Shown one piece after another: positions 38,372 through 46,684 of a DNA stretch of 64,000 bases; the first letter of the stretch is position 1; each line of letters opens with the position of its first letter. The translations under genes were made by a program, and so were the position numbers. Below the pieces are notes generated by a model. The model saw nothing but the letters and a program-made list of their open reading frames with translations. It was not told the DNA's origin and did not search any database. This DNA is from UBA4744 sp963718995 (GTDB lineage: Bacteria; Actinomycetota; Acidimicrobiia; Spongiisociales; UBA4744), in the NCBI GenBank assembly GCA_963718995.1, contig CAVRAP010000005.1, forward strand, positions 1-64,000. The letters run 5' to 3'.

Positions 38372-39826
38372 TTGGCAACCGCCACGACCGCAGCACGGTC
38401 ATCACTCGTCGATGTTCTCGCGCCCCGGGATACGGACTCGGCAGCCCGAAGGCACCTGATCGCCGCCGTCATCTTTCTGCTGGTGGCCGGCTTCTTCACC
38501 ATGCTGCTCTTCGTCAAGCTGGCCTACCCCAACTTCCTGGGCGGGCAGGCCTTCACCACGTACGGCCGTCTCCGCCCGATTGCGATCTCCGCAACGGTGC
38601 TCGGGTTCGTGACCTTGATGCACATGGCCGCCATTTACTACCTCGTACCCAGACTGACCGGGGCCCGGCTTTGGAATGAACGGCTCGCCAACCTCGGGCT
38701 CTGGCTGGCGGTCGGCGTCAACGTGGCCGCCATCGTGGCCCTCGCCGCAGGGTATTCGGATGGCCGGGAATGGCTCGAGATCCCCTGGTGGCTCGACATC
38801 GCGGTCGTGGTCATGCTGCTGGTGCCCGGTGCCGTAGTGGCACGCACCATGAAGGACCGCACCGAAGAAGGCCTGTTTGTATCGCTGTGGTACCTCCTGG
38901 CCGGCCTGTTCTGGGTGGTCGGACTGTATGTGGTCGGCAACATCCCCAATCTGTACGGCGCCGCCTCACAGATCCAGTCGTCGTTCTTCGTATCGGGAGT
39001 GACCGAGTTGTGGCTGATCGGCATCGGTGTTGGCACCGCCTACTACCTGGTCCCCAAGATCACGGGGAGTCCGCTCTTCAATCGTCAGCTGGCCCTCATC
39101 GGATTCTGGTCCCTCGCCTTTGCCGGAGCCTGGCTTGGCCAAAGCCGGTTCATCTACGGTCCCGGCCCGGAGTGGCTGGAAACGACCGCCTCTGCCTTCG
39201 CTCTGGCCCTGGTGGTTGCCGCCCTGGCGGTGGTCACCAACCTGGTCGGAACGATGACGGGGAAGTGGTCGATGCTGCGGGAATCGGCTGCCCTTCGATT
39301 CACGATGGTTGGTGCTGCCGTGTACCTGATCGTGGCTCTGCTCCGTTTCCTAACCGGGCTCCGTTCTGTTGCGGTCTTCACCGGTCTGACGAGCTTCGGG
39401 GACGGCACGATGGCACTGGTGCTGTTCGGCCTGGCCGGCCTGTGGGCTGCCGCCTTCGTCTACCACGCACTCCCCCGACTCATCGGACGCGAGATCTACT
39501 CGGAACGGCTCACCACGGTGCATCTGCGGGCCACCCTGATCGGAGCAGGTTCGCTGGCACTGTTGCTGTGGATGGCCGGTCTCGTCTCCGGATACTCGTG
39601 GGCGGCCGGAGCGTTGACCGGCGCCTATGTCTCCGCAGGAGAAGGCTTCGCCAACACGGTCGAGCAAGTCCGCCTCGCCTACAGCCTCACGGCCCTGGCA
39701 GCGCTCGTGCTCTTCGGCGGTCAGGTCGTTTTCGCCTACAACACCTATCGCACGTTCACCTCCGGCACACCGACAGTTCATGAAGCGCTGGTGCCCGGCA
39801 AGCCTGTCGAGGTGGCCGATGAGTAA
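38372..39826 (+). CDS. CcoN-like (cbb3 oxidase subunit I) membrane protein without haem-copper ligands
   Basis: About 484 residues and 12 hydrophobic segments with the CcoN family scaffold (YGRLRP, YYLVPRLTG, AYYLVPKITG, YHALPRLIGREIYS). By-eye alignment to CcoN shows the metal ligands are replaced. GRLRPLH is GRLRPIA, so the low-spin His is Ala. The CuB pair in GPHHLHY is GQSRFIY. The IGHVH motif is DGTMA, so both haem ligands are lost. The first CuB His is also absent. The protein should bind no haem b3 or CuB. The TTG at 38372 has GGAGGG upstream. Open frame begins at 38324. The stop overlaps the next gene by 8 nt. Confidence 0.8.
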   Translation: MATATTAARSSLVDVLAPRDTDSAARRHLIAAVIFLLVAGFFTMLLFVKLAYPNFLGGQAFTTYGRLRPIAISATVLGFVTLMHMAAIYYLVPRLTGARLWNERLANLGLWLAVGVNVAAIVALAAGYSDGREWLEIPWWLDIAVVVMLLVPGAVVARTMKDRTEEGLFVSLWYLLAGLFWVVGLYVVGNIPNLYGAASQIQSSFFVSGVTELWLIGIGVGTAYYLVPKITGSPLFNRQLALIGFWSLAFAGAWLGQSRFIYGPGPEWLETTASAFALALVVAALAVVTNLVGTMTGKWSMLRESAALRFTMVGAAVYLIVALLRFLTGLRSVAVFTGLTSFGDGTMALVLFGLAGLWAAAFVYHALPRLIGREIYSERLTTVHLRATLIGAGSLALLLWMAGLVSGYSWAAGALTGAYVSAGEGFANTVEQVRLAYSLTALAALVLFGGQVVFAYNTYRTFTSGTPTVHEALVPGKPVEVADE

Positions 39827-40605
39827 CGAAACATTGGCTGCAGCTGCAGAGATCATGGGTGTGCCCGAACCGCTGGTGGAACGATCCGCCCAGGCGCGCG
39901 CCCAGGTCGGTGGAATCGGTGTCGACGAAATCCTGGGGGCGTGGAGCGGTGGTGCCGCCGTCGCTCCTTCGTCTGCCCCAGCCCATTGCTGGCCCACCTC
40001 CCGAGCCGGAGCCAGTTCCGGAAGTGGCCCCGGCCGCCCAAGCTGTCGAACCCGTGCCCGCCCCCACCCCACCGGCCGACGTGGCAACGGCGGTAGCCGT
40101 CCTGGAAGCACCGATCCAGGAAGGCTCACCGGTGTTGACCGGACGCCGGGAAAGCCCCGGTGCCCTCCTGGCTGGAGTGGTCGGCCTGTTCCTGGTCGCC
40201 GTGCTCTTTGCGCTGGTCCTGCCGGCTTTCGATGGAGTACCGGAAACGCCTCCGCCGAGCGGTTTGAGTGAGCTCGGGTTGCAGGGGAGGAATGTCTACG
40301 TGGCCGAGGGTTGCTGGTACTGCCACACCCAACAGGTGCGGCCGATCGTGACCGATGCCAGGCTAGGACCGGTAACCCGGGCGGACCTGCTGGCGTCCAT
40401 CGCTCCCGACACATTGGGCATCCAGCGGATCGGACCGGATCTGGCCCATGCCGGGAGTCGCGAGCCGACCAACGATCCGGCGTGGCTGACCAAATTCCTC
40501 ACCAACCCGCGCTCGGTGAACCAGGACAGCCTCCAACCCGGGTACGGCCATCTATCGGACGCCGACCTAGCGGCGCTGGTCCAGTACCTTGTGGAGTCCC
40601 GATGA
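39819..40605 (+). CDS. CcoO-like membrane cytochrome c with N-terminal PExLLxRSA module (one frame break)
   Basis: The N-terminus carries the module (IMGVPEPLVERSAQARAQVG, then GVDEILGAWSGG), an Ala/Pro-rich linker of about 80 residues, one membrane helix (LLAGVVGLFLVAVLFALVLP) and a CcoO-type monohaem domain with EGCWYCHTQQVRPI, a close match to the CcoO haem motif. It ends ALVQYLVESR. One frame break lies near 39965 in the linker. The ATG overlaps the CcoN-like stop and the TGA overlaps the next ATG. Confidence 0.82.
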
Positions 40606-41625
40606 GTGAGCACCTGTCCGCAGCCGCCGAATCCATGGGAGTCCCCGAATCGCTCGTGCAACGCTCCGCCGAGGCGCGCGCTGCGGAAGGTGCCACCTCC
40701 GCTGAGGATGTTCTCGCCGCCTGGGCCGGTGGAGCAGCGGCTCCTGTAACTCCGGCCGCTCCGGTTCCCGAACCGCCCGCCGCCGAAACCTCCGAAGAGC
40801 CGGCAACACCGGAACCGGAACCCGCCGCCCCGCCGCCGCCCTCCACCCCGAGCGCGGCACCGGTATCCGCCCCACCCGGAGAACCCCGCGTTATCCCGGC
40901 CCGACCGGTGCCCGAATCCGTCGGCATGGACGGGGCGAGCGAATGGGAGTCGGTCACCACCGTCCCGAACCGCCGGGCTCCGGGAGCGAACCATGACCCG
41001 GGTGCCGTCCTGGTTGGCGGCCGCCTTCGTGATCCTTCCCCTGGTCGGACTGCTCTACCTCGTGCAGTTCTCGGGAGGGCCCGACTGCGGGAACAGCGGT
41101 CTGCTGGCCGTCGACCGTGTCTCCGGAGAGGTCGTGAACTGTGACGGATCGCCGTTCGAGGGTCGGGGCGCACCAGGCGGCGGAACCACGAACTTCCTGG
41201 CCCTCGGCCAGACGCTCTATGCAGACGCCCAGGTGGCCTGCATCGGCTGCCACGGCGCCGGCGGCGAAGGTGGCGTCGGCCCGGCCTTTGCCGGAGGAGC
41301 GGTGCTCGTCACGTTCCCGACGTGCGCCGATCATGTGCAATGGGTTCAACTGGGGTCGAGCGGTTGGCAAGCCCAGGTGGGCACCGAGTACGGAGCGCAG
41401 GGGACCCTCTCCAAAGGAGGCATGCCCGGGTTCGTCGACTCGCTCAACGACGAGGAGCTTCGGGCGGTCGTCGCCTTCGAACGGGTGAGGTTTGGTGGGG
41501 CCAACCTCGACGAAACCCTGGTCGACTGCGGCCTGGTGATCCCGGAACTACCGGTCGACGTGACGGAGGCTCCGGCCGGCGAAGGCGGGGACGCAACAAC
41601 CACCACGACCGAAGCCACCGGCTAG
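40602..41625 (+). CDS. Membrane cytochrome c with N-terminal PExLLxRSA module (probable frame break)
   Basis: It begins LSAAAESMGVPESLVQRSAE, then EDVLAAWAGG, followed by about 80 residues rich in Pro, Ala and Glu. Near 40990 the frame must shift by one to continue as MTRVPSWLAAAFVILPLVGL (membrane helix), then a cytochrome c domain with ACIGCHGAGGEGGVGPAF and a Met ligand candidate in GGMPGFVDSL, ending in TTTTTEATG. I join both parts because the neighbour has the same module-linker-helix-haem order. Two separate genes (40602-41144 and 40993-41625) remain possible. Confidence 0.7.
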
Positions 41626-41650
41626 CAGGGCCCGTTCAACGCCCATACAT

Positions 41651-41841
41651 GCCGCCGATCGACCGGCGGCTCGTAAACCGAAAACCTGAGAAAAACCCTC
41701 AAGGTCTCTGCGGGGTCTCCGATACCAAAGAAGGATGTGAAAGCATCCAGCCGAAGGGCTTCCAATCCTTCCGCAACGCGGGGGGCGCGGTTGGTCATTC
41801 GTCGTATTTGGCCTTAGGCACGTTCAACGACCTAAGGTTTT
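41651..41841 (+). ncRNA. Candidate structured RNA or structured 3' region
   Basis: About 190 nt without a coding frame but dense in hairpins: GCCGCCG-ATCGAC-CGGCGGC (41651-41670), GGATG-TGAAAG-CATCC (41733-41748) and CCTTAGG-N12-CCTAAGG followed by TTTT (41812-41841). Purine-rich single-stranded linkers (AAACCGAAAACC, ACCAAAGAA) lie between them. It matches no riboswitch or tmRNA, 6S, RNase P or SRP consensus that I know. It could be a stand-alone RNA or a long 3' end of the cytochrome operon. Confidence 0.35.
41812..41841 (+). terminator. Rho-independent terminator candidate
   Basis: Perfect 7-bp stem CCTTAGG/CCTAAGG with a 12-nt loop, followed by TTTTAAAGG. It would end plus-strand transcription coming from the cytochrome cluster. 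Confidence 0.5.
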
Positions 41842-41899
41842 AAAGGTAAGCCTCCCAGCCCGCCCCAACGACGAGGACCGACGGTCCCCCACCTCTTCG

Positions 41900-41930
41900 A
41901 GAGAGGCCCCCGCCCAGGGGGCCTCTCTCT
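41900..41930. terminator. Strong hairpin terminator between convergent units
   Basis: A perfect 12-bp stem, AGAGAGGCCCCC with GGGGGCCTCTCT, around loop GCCCA. The following bases CTATTGTGTT form only a weak T-tract. It stands between the plus-strand cytochrome cluster and the minus-strand SAM hydrolase gene and could serve both. Confidence 0.65.
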
Positions 41931-41983
41931 ATTGTGTTCGCAGGTACCCGGGTAAGCTCGGTGCCCACCGATCGGAAGCCTCG

Positions 41984-42076
41984 TTGCGCCCTGCCACCAC
42001 CATCGTCATCATCGTGTTGTTGCTGCTGATCGCCGTGGCCGGAATCATCTTCGTCGTGCAACTGATCGCGATCTAG
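41984..42076 (+). CDS. Possible 30-residue single-helix membrane peptide
   Basis: TTG start, then RPATTIVIIVLLLLIAVAGI and nine more residues ending LIAI. It is almost wholly hydrophobic with an Arg at the N-terminus. The ribosome site is weak (GGAAG) and the stop overlaps the convergent SAM hydrolase stop. It may be chance, but short hydrophobic peptides of this type do occur. Confidence 0.3.
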   Translation: MRPATTIVIIVLLLLIAVAGIIFVVQLIAI

Positions 42077-42882
42077 GCCGGAGATGTGAACGAAACTGCC
42101 GTCCCTTCGGATAGGCCGAACCACTGATCCGCTCTGCCTTCCCGAACGGCCAGCGCCAGAAGCCCGTATGAATCGACATGGAGGAGCGGCTTGCCCGGCT
42201 CGACCTCTCCGTAGGCAACCACCCAGGGCAGCGTGTGATCCCGGTTCTCGATCTTGAGAGAGACCTCCGAGCCGGGCCGGAGACCAAGCATCTGCAGCTC
42301 CTCCGGGCTGATATTGGTTTGGGCGTTGCCGAACCGGTCAATCCACCAGGCCTGGCCGGTGATGACGCCTGCTTCGGTTTGCGATAGCGGAAGAATGAGT
42401 GGCATCACGCCGGCCGGGTCAATTTCACTCCCGAGATCGGAAAGCTGCGCCTCGCCGGTGGCAAGAACGCCGGCCGCCGGACCAAACCGATCCCGGCCGT
42501 CGAAGGTGGCGCCTTCACTGGGAATCAGCAGTTCGGGGTTCTCGATGGCGACGATCCGCGTGGCGCCGCCAACCATGGCAACGGCGGGAGAGAGCAACCC
42601 GTTGTCGGGTCCTACAAAGAAACCCCACGGAGTCTCGGCGGCAATGGGAGTCCGGGCCGTGCCAACCCCGGGATCGACGACCGCCAGGGCAACCCCCTGC
42701 GGCAGATACTGAATCGCCCGCATCAAGGTGAGGGCTCCGGCCCGGACATCGCCCGGGGTCACTCCGTGCGAGACATCGATCACCCGGCTCTCGGGGGCAA
42801 CCCGGGCCAGGACCCCGTGGACGACACCGACGAACTCATCCTGATACCCGAAATCGGAAAGAAAAGAGATGGGAAGGCTCAT
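42073..42882 (-). CDS. SAM hydroxide adenosyltransferase (DUF62/SAM hydrolase)
   Basis: 269 residues. The N-terminus FLSDFGYQDEFVGVVHGVLA and VDPGVGTAR, GPDNGLLSPA and WWIDRFGNAQTNI are signatures of the SAM-dependent chlorinase/fluorinase superfamily. The ordinary bacterial members hydrolyse SAM to adenosine and methionine. No halogenase-specific insert is seen. It converges on the cytochrome cluster and stands alone. Confidence 0.9.
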   Translation of the reverse strand: MSLPISFLSDFGYQDEFVGVVHGVLARVAPESRVIDVSHGVTPGDVRAGALTLMRAIQYLPQGVALAVVDPGVGTARTPIAAETPWGFFVGPDNGLLSPAVAMVGGATRIVAIENPELLIPSEGATFDGRDRFGPAAGVLATGEAQLSDLGSEIDPAGVMPLILPLSQTEAGVITGQAWWIDRFGNAQTNISPEELQMLGLRPGSEVSLKIENRDHTLPWVVAYGEVEPGKPLLHVDSYGLLALAVREGRADQWFGLSEGTAVSFTSPA

Positions 42883-42913
42883 GACAGAAGAGGTTATCGG
42901 AATCGGGTCGATC

Positions 42914-43348
42914 TCACTGCACGCAGAACTCGTTGCCCTCCGGGTCGCGGAGGACTACCCAGTATTCCCCGCGCTGTTCCATGGGACCGACCACGGTCGC
43001 CCCAACCCCTACCAACCTCGCCACCTCAGCCTCGACCCGCGCTCGCTGCTCGTCGAGGGGCGTGCCGTGCCCGCCCCCAACGTTGAGATCGAGATGAACC
43101 CGGTTCTTGACCGACTTCGGCTCCGGAACCCGTTGGAAGAAGACCCGGGGACCTCCTCCCTCCGGGTCAACCACCGCTGCCGCGCTGTTCCACTCGCTTT
43201 CCGGAACCCCCATCTCTGCGAGGAATGTATCCCAGGAGACAAAGCCATCGGGAGGTGGTTGGACGACGTACCCGAGCGCGGTCGACCAGAACCCGGCCAG
43301 GCGGGCCGGATCGGCACAATCGATAACGATCTGAATCGGTGTAGCCAT
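42914..43348 (-). CDS. VOC-family (glyoxalase-like) protein
   Basis: 144 residues from MATPIQIVIDCADPARLAGF, the typical glyoxalase-like start. Then VPESEWNSAAAVVDPEGGGP, NRVHLDLNVGG with a metal His, and WVVLRDPEGNEFCV with the terminal Glu. One VOC module pair. Substrate unknown. The DPEGNEFCV ending is common in uncharacterised actinobacterial proteins. ATG 43348 is preferred over 43357. Confidence 0.85.
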   Translation of the reverse strand: MATPIQIVIDCADPARLAGFWSTALGYVVQPPPDGFVSWDTFLAEMGVPESEWNSAAAVVDPEGGGPRVFFQRVPEPKSVKNRVHLDLNVGGGHGTPLDEQRARVEAEVARLVGVGATVVGPMEQRGEYWVVLRDPEGNEFCVQ

Positions 43349-43472
43349 ACCTAGCAAGGCTCGATCGAAAACCGACCGGCGGCAATCCCCAACGTGATAT
43401 TCATCGCTACTCCCTCATGTTCAGGTCGATTGGCGCACCGTTGCTCCGCGCCGACAATGTCCCGCGACTCGG

Positions 43473-43488
43473 TACCATCGCGCTCGTG
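43473..43488 (+). promoter_or_regulatory. Leaderless-type -10 element (TACCAT + 7 nt + GTG)
   Basis: TACCAT at 43473-43478, 7 nt, then the GTG of the Clp1-like gene at 43486. No ribosome site precedes this GTG. Confidence 0.45.
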
Positions 43489-44376
43489 AACGATAACCCG
43501 CACGACGTACTCGTAGAACGCCTCGGCAAACAAGCCGGTGTCATCATGCTCATCGGAGCTCCCGACACCGGAAAGACCACCCTGGCCCGTCAGCTGCTGA
43601 AAGCCGGCATCGAAGCCGGGTTGACCGCGGCGTATATCGATGCCGACGTGGGTCAGACGATGGTCGGACCACCCGCCTGTGTTGGTCTCAAATGGGTGAG
43701 ATCTCAGCAAGATATGGATGACTTCAGCGAAGCCGACGATTTGCGCTTCGTCGGGTCGATCTCGCCGGAACGGTTGGTGCTCCAAGAGGTCCTGGCAACG
43801 GCGACGCTCGTTGCCGTGGCCCGCGAACAGGCAGAACTGATCATCATCGATACCACCGGATCCGTGTCGGGGGTGACCGGACAGACCCTCAAGTATCACA
43901 AGATGGAGATGTGCCGGCCGGACGTCGTGGTCGCCCTCCAGCGTGGCAGCGAAATGGAGCCGATGGTCGGTCTCCTCAGGCGTTTCTTCTCGGCCACGGT
44001 CGAACTCACGAGCGTCCACCCCGATGTCAACCCTGTGTCACCGGAACAACGCCGAGCGCACCGGACCAAATGGTTCGCCGATACGCTGGCGCCACCCCTC
44101 AACCGGTGGCGGGTACGGCCGACCGTATTTGCTCCCGCGCTACCTACCGGCCTCGACCTGTCCCGGCTCGACGGCATGCTGGTTGGAGTCCACGACGGGA
44201 CGGGCCGCTGTCTGGGCCTCGGCGTGCTCGAGTATGAGGACGAAACGCTGCGAGTTCTCACCAACGTCGGCGAAGGTATGAAGGGGTTGCGGCTGGGATC
44301 ACTCAAGATCGACCTCGAAACCTTCGACACAACGGGCGCCAACCTGCGCGAAATCATGTTCGGGCTCGATTTGTAG
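43486..44376 (+). CDS. Clp1/Grc3-like P-loop polynucleotide kinase family protein
   Basis: 296 residues from the GTG, with open frame back to 43417. Walker A is IGAPDTGKTTLARQLL, then AAYIDADVGQTMVGPP, the region that in Clp1/Grc3 proteins follows the P-loop. Walker B is ELIIIDTTGSVSGV. The C-terminal part is a small beta domain (LVGVHDGTGRCLGLGVLEY). Clp1/Grc3 proteins are RNA 5'-kinases in eukaryotes and archaea. Bacterial homologues exist but are poorly studied, so RNA kinase activity is only an inference. Confidence 0.75.
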   Translation: MNDNPHDVLVERLGKQAGVIMLIGAPDTGKTTLARQLLKAGIEAGLTAAYIDADVGQTMVGPPACVGLKWVRSQQDMDDFSEADDLRFVGSISPERLVLQEVLATATLVAVAREQAELIIIDTTGSVSGVTGQTLKYHKMEMCRPDVVVALQRGSEMEPMVGLLRRFFSATVELTSVHPDVNPVSPEQRRAHRTKWFADTLAPPLNRWRVRPTVFAPALPTGLDLSRLDGMLVGVHDGTGRCLGLGVLEYEDETLRVLTNVGEGMKGLRLGSLKIDLETFDTTGANLREIMFGLDL

Positions 44377-44459
44377 AACTCTCCCTCAAGATCCGGCCGC
44401 CTTCCTGCCGATACTCACAGTGGGATAAATACCACTGCTAGTGAGGCAAGGAAGGGACC

Positions 44460-45113
44460 ATGATTCGTCGGACCGCCACAGTCATCACCGCGATCGTGCT
44501 GGCGATCGCCACCCTCGCCTCACCAGTCCTGGCTTCGTCTGGAGACGAAGCCGGCTTTGTCAGCCTCATCAACTCCGAACGCGCCAACCGCGGCCTCAAC
44601 GCTCTCGATGTCTACTGGGACCTCGTCGACGACGCTCGCGCCCATGCGGGCGTTATGGCGGAGGCCGACAACATCTTTCACTCTTCGAATCTGGCCAATG
44701 CCACGACCGGCTGGGCTGCGCTTGGTGAGAACGTGGGGGTTGGCCCGACGGTCGGCGAGCTCCACACTGCATTCATGAATTCGGCAGGCCACCGTGACAA
44801 CATCCTGGGCGACTGGGATTCTGTCGGGGTAGGTGTTGCAGAGACCGACAAGGGCTACATGTTCGTCACCGTTGTCTTCATGAAGGCGGCGGTATCGCAA
44901 CCCGCTCCGGCGCCGACTCCGACTCCGGAACCAGCTCCGGCTCCGGAACCAGCCCAGGCCACGGCCGCCGTCGCCCCGGCGCCTGCAGCCACCCCGGCAG
45001 TTGCTTCCACACCAACTCCGCGAGCACCGGCCCCGGCACCCGCCCCTGAGCCGATCGTTCGCATGATCGACGAGCTGCTGTCCGGCGGCGACTTCGCCTT
45101 CTGCATCTGCTGA
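44460..45113 (+). CDS. Secreted CAP-domain (SCP/PR1) protein with Ala/Pro-rich tail
   Basis: 217 residues. A signal peptide (TVITAIVLAIATLASPVLAS) is followed by the CAP domain: FVSLINSERANRGLNAL, HAGVMAEADNIFHSSNL, GENVGVG, FMNSAGHRDNILGDWD and VFMKA. The two CAP His residues and the Glu are present. The last 75 residues are a Pro/Ala linker and a short tail, SGGDFAFCIC, that could form a disulfide or anchor. The ribosome site is AAGGAAGGG. A CAGTGG/CCACTG inverted repeat lies just upstream (44418-44437). Confidence 0.88.
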   Translation: MIRRTATVITAIVLAIATLASPVLASSGDEAGFVSLINSERANRGLNALDVYWDLVDDARAHAGVMAEADNIFHSSNLANATTGWAALGENVGVGPTVGELHTAFMNSAGHRDNILGDWDSVGVGVAETDKGYMFVTVVFMKAAVSQPAPAPTPTPEPAPAPEPAQATAAVAPAPAATPAVASTPTPRAPAPAPAPEPIVRMIDELLSGGDFAFCIC

Positions 45114-45140
45114 TCGGCGCCCTCGCCCAACGGGCGCGCA

Positions 45141-45219
45141 AAGGCCCAAGGAACCTCTGCGAACTGCCTCCCGCACTTCCCCGAACAGGGGGCGGTTTCG
45201 CTTCAGCACCTTGGGCCTT
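45141..45219 (+). repeat. Perfect 11-bp inverted repeat 3' of the CAP gene
   Basis: AAGGCCCAAGG (45141-45151) and CCTTGGGCCTT (45209-45219) are exact complements 57 nt apart. The loop contains smaller paired segments. It could be a structured RNA 3' end or a terminator. No T-tract follows directly. Confidence 0.5.
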
Positions 45220-45347
45220 GCTATAGCGGACACTACGAGTGGGTCAAGAGCGAGTCAAGGACCCTGTTCGGGCGAAATGTCGGCACGCTTATTCATGTCA
45301 ATCGATGCTACCTATGGTTACACGAGGGCCGTCTGGGGGGTTATACC

Positions 45348-45399
45348 AGCGGTTGTCCACTTTTCCACAGGAATCCACAGGAAGTTGTGCACAACCGCT
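45348..45399. promoter_or_regulatory. DnaA-box-like cluster flanked by inverted repeats
   Basis: Four nonamers in 41 nt: TTGTCCACT (45353), TTTTCCACA (45361), GAATCCACA (45371) and TTGTGCACA (45385). The second fits the DnaA consensus TTWTNCACA fully and the others differ at one or two positions. AGCGGTTGT (45348) and ACAACCGCT (45391) flank them as a perfect 9-bp inverted repeat. No dnaA or dnaN lies in the window, so a titration or regulatory locus is as likely as an origin. The rest of the 45114-45462 gap holds no gene. Confidence 0.45.
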
Positions 45400-45462
45400 G
45401 TAGACAAGTATTTCAGGGGATATTTTCGCGGTCGCCCGGGAAGCTGCGCAGGATCGAACTGC

Positions 45463-46684
45463 TCAGGGGGCGGCCCGGGATATTCCGCCGTACAACTCGA
45501 GCAGCCGATCGGCCGCCACCTTCCAGGAGAACCTCGTAGCGAATTCGACCGCTCCTCTCGACAGGCGGGCGGCCAGGTCCTCATCGAGCAGGATCCTGGA
45601 GGCGGCGGCTGCGAACGCGTCGGGTTCCCACCCGTCAACGAGAAACCCCGAGATGCCGTCCTCGATCGTGTAGGCCAACCCACCGACGCGGGCGGCCACC
45701 ACCGGCAAACCGCATGCCTGCGCCTCGGCGGCTACCAGCCCGAACGACTCGCTGCGTGACGGCACGAACAGCACATCGGCCGCCCGGTAGTACGTGGCGA
45801 CCTCCTGGTGCGGTCGAGATGGAACGAACGCGACGGATCCTCCGAGACCCAGGACATCGACCCGGGCTCGGACCCGCTCCAGCTCGGCGGAGCCTTGCGC
45901 ACCGCTGGGGCCACCAACGATGACGAACCGGGCCTCCGGGATCTCCTTCTGAATCCGGGCGAACGCCTCCACCGCAATGTCGAGACCTTTGAGCGGCTGG
46001 ATTCTCCCTACGAAGAGCACCACCGGGCCGTCATCCCATCCAAGCTCCCGGCGGGCGGCCGGTTGTGGACCCGGAGCGAACAGATCGTGATTCACCCCGG
46101 GATGGTTCACGCACAATCGGGCCGGGTCGGCTTGATAGCGGCCGGCCAGATCATCGGCTTCGAACGAGGTCGAGGCGATGACACAATCCGAACCCGCAAT
46201 CACCTCGTGTTCCGCGGCGATCCGAACCAGGCTCTCGGCGGGCTCTCCAACCCTGCCGCGTGGCATCTTTGACTCGCCCCAGGGTGTGAAACGAATTGGC
46301 GAGCGGAATCCCGGTCGCCCGCTTGACGACAAGACCTGCCCAACCGGACAACCAGTAGTGGCTGTGCACAACGTCGAAATGCTCATCCTGGATGCGCTCG
46401 ATCACCCCATCTGCAAAAGGCTGGACGGTGGCCGGCAAGTCCTGCATCGGAAGAGCGGACGGGGCGCCGGCCGGCACCTGGACAACCCGGTAGCCGGGCG
46501 TCACTTCCACGTCGGGAGATTGCGGGTGCTCGGTAGCTCGCGTGAAGACATCGACCTGCACACCGCGTTCCACCATCGTCCTGGCCAGCTCGTCGATGTA
46601 GACGTTCATGCCCCCGGCGTCCCCGGATCCCGGCTGGATGAGCGGGGACGTATGCAGAGACAGGAAGGCGACTCGCCGGATCAT
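45463..46684 (-). CDS. mshA: D-inositol-3-phosphate glycosyltransferase (one frame break)
   Basis: About 407 residues of glycosyltransferase family 4. The N-terminus VAFLSLHTSPLIQPGSGDAG and GGMNVYIDELARTMVERG is the MshA signature, followed by DVVHSHYWLSGWAG. After a frame break near 46265 the C-terminal domain reads CVNHPGVNHDLFAPG, VGRIQPLKGLD and PSRSESFGLVAAEAQACGLP. MshA makes the first intermediate of mycothiol, the actinobacterial redox thiol. The start overlaps the stop of the FemAB-like gene. Other msh genes are not present here. Confidence 0.85.

Noticed and set aside
41900..41930. 6C-type RNA motif because of the C-runs
   Set aside because: The C-run is part of a perfect 12-bp stem, not a loop, and the two-hairpin 6C arrangement is absent.
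42073..42882. Fluorinase or chlorinase function for the SAM-binding protein
   Set aside because: The family signatures fit the common SAM hydrolases; no halogenase-specific loop is seen and there is no halogenation gene context.
45211..45759. Plus-strand frame of 182 codons next to mshA
   Set aside because: It overlaps the mshA C-terminus in antisense and the DnaA-box-like gap. It has no ribosome site or family match.
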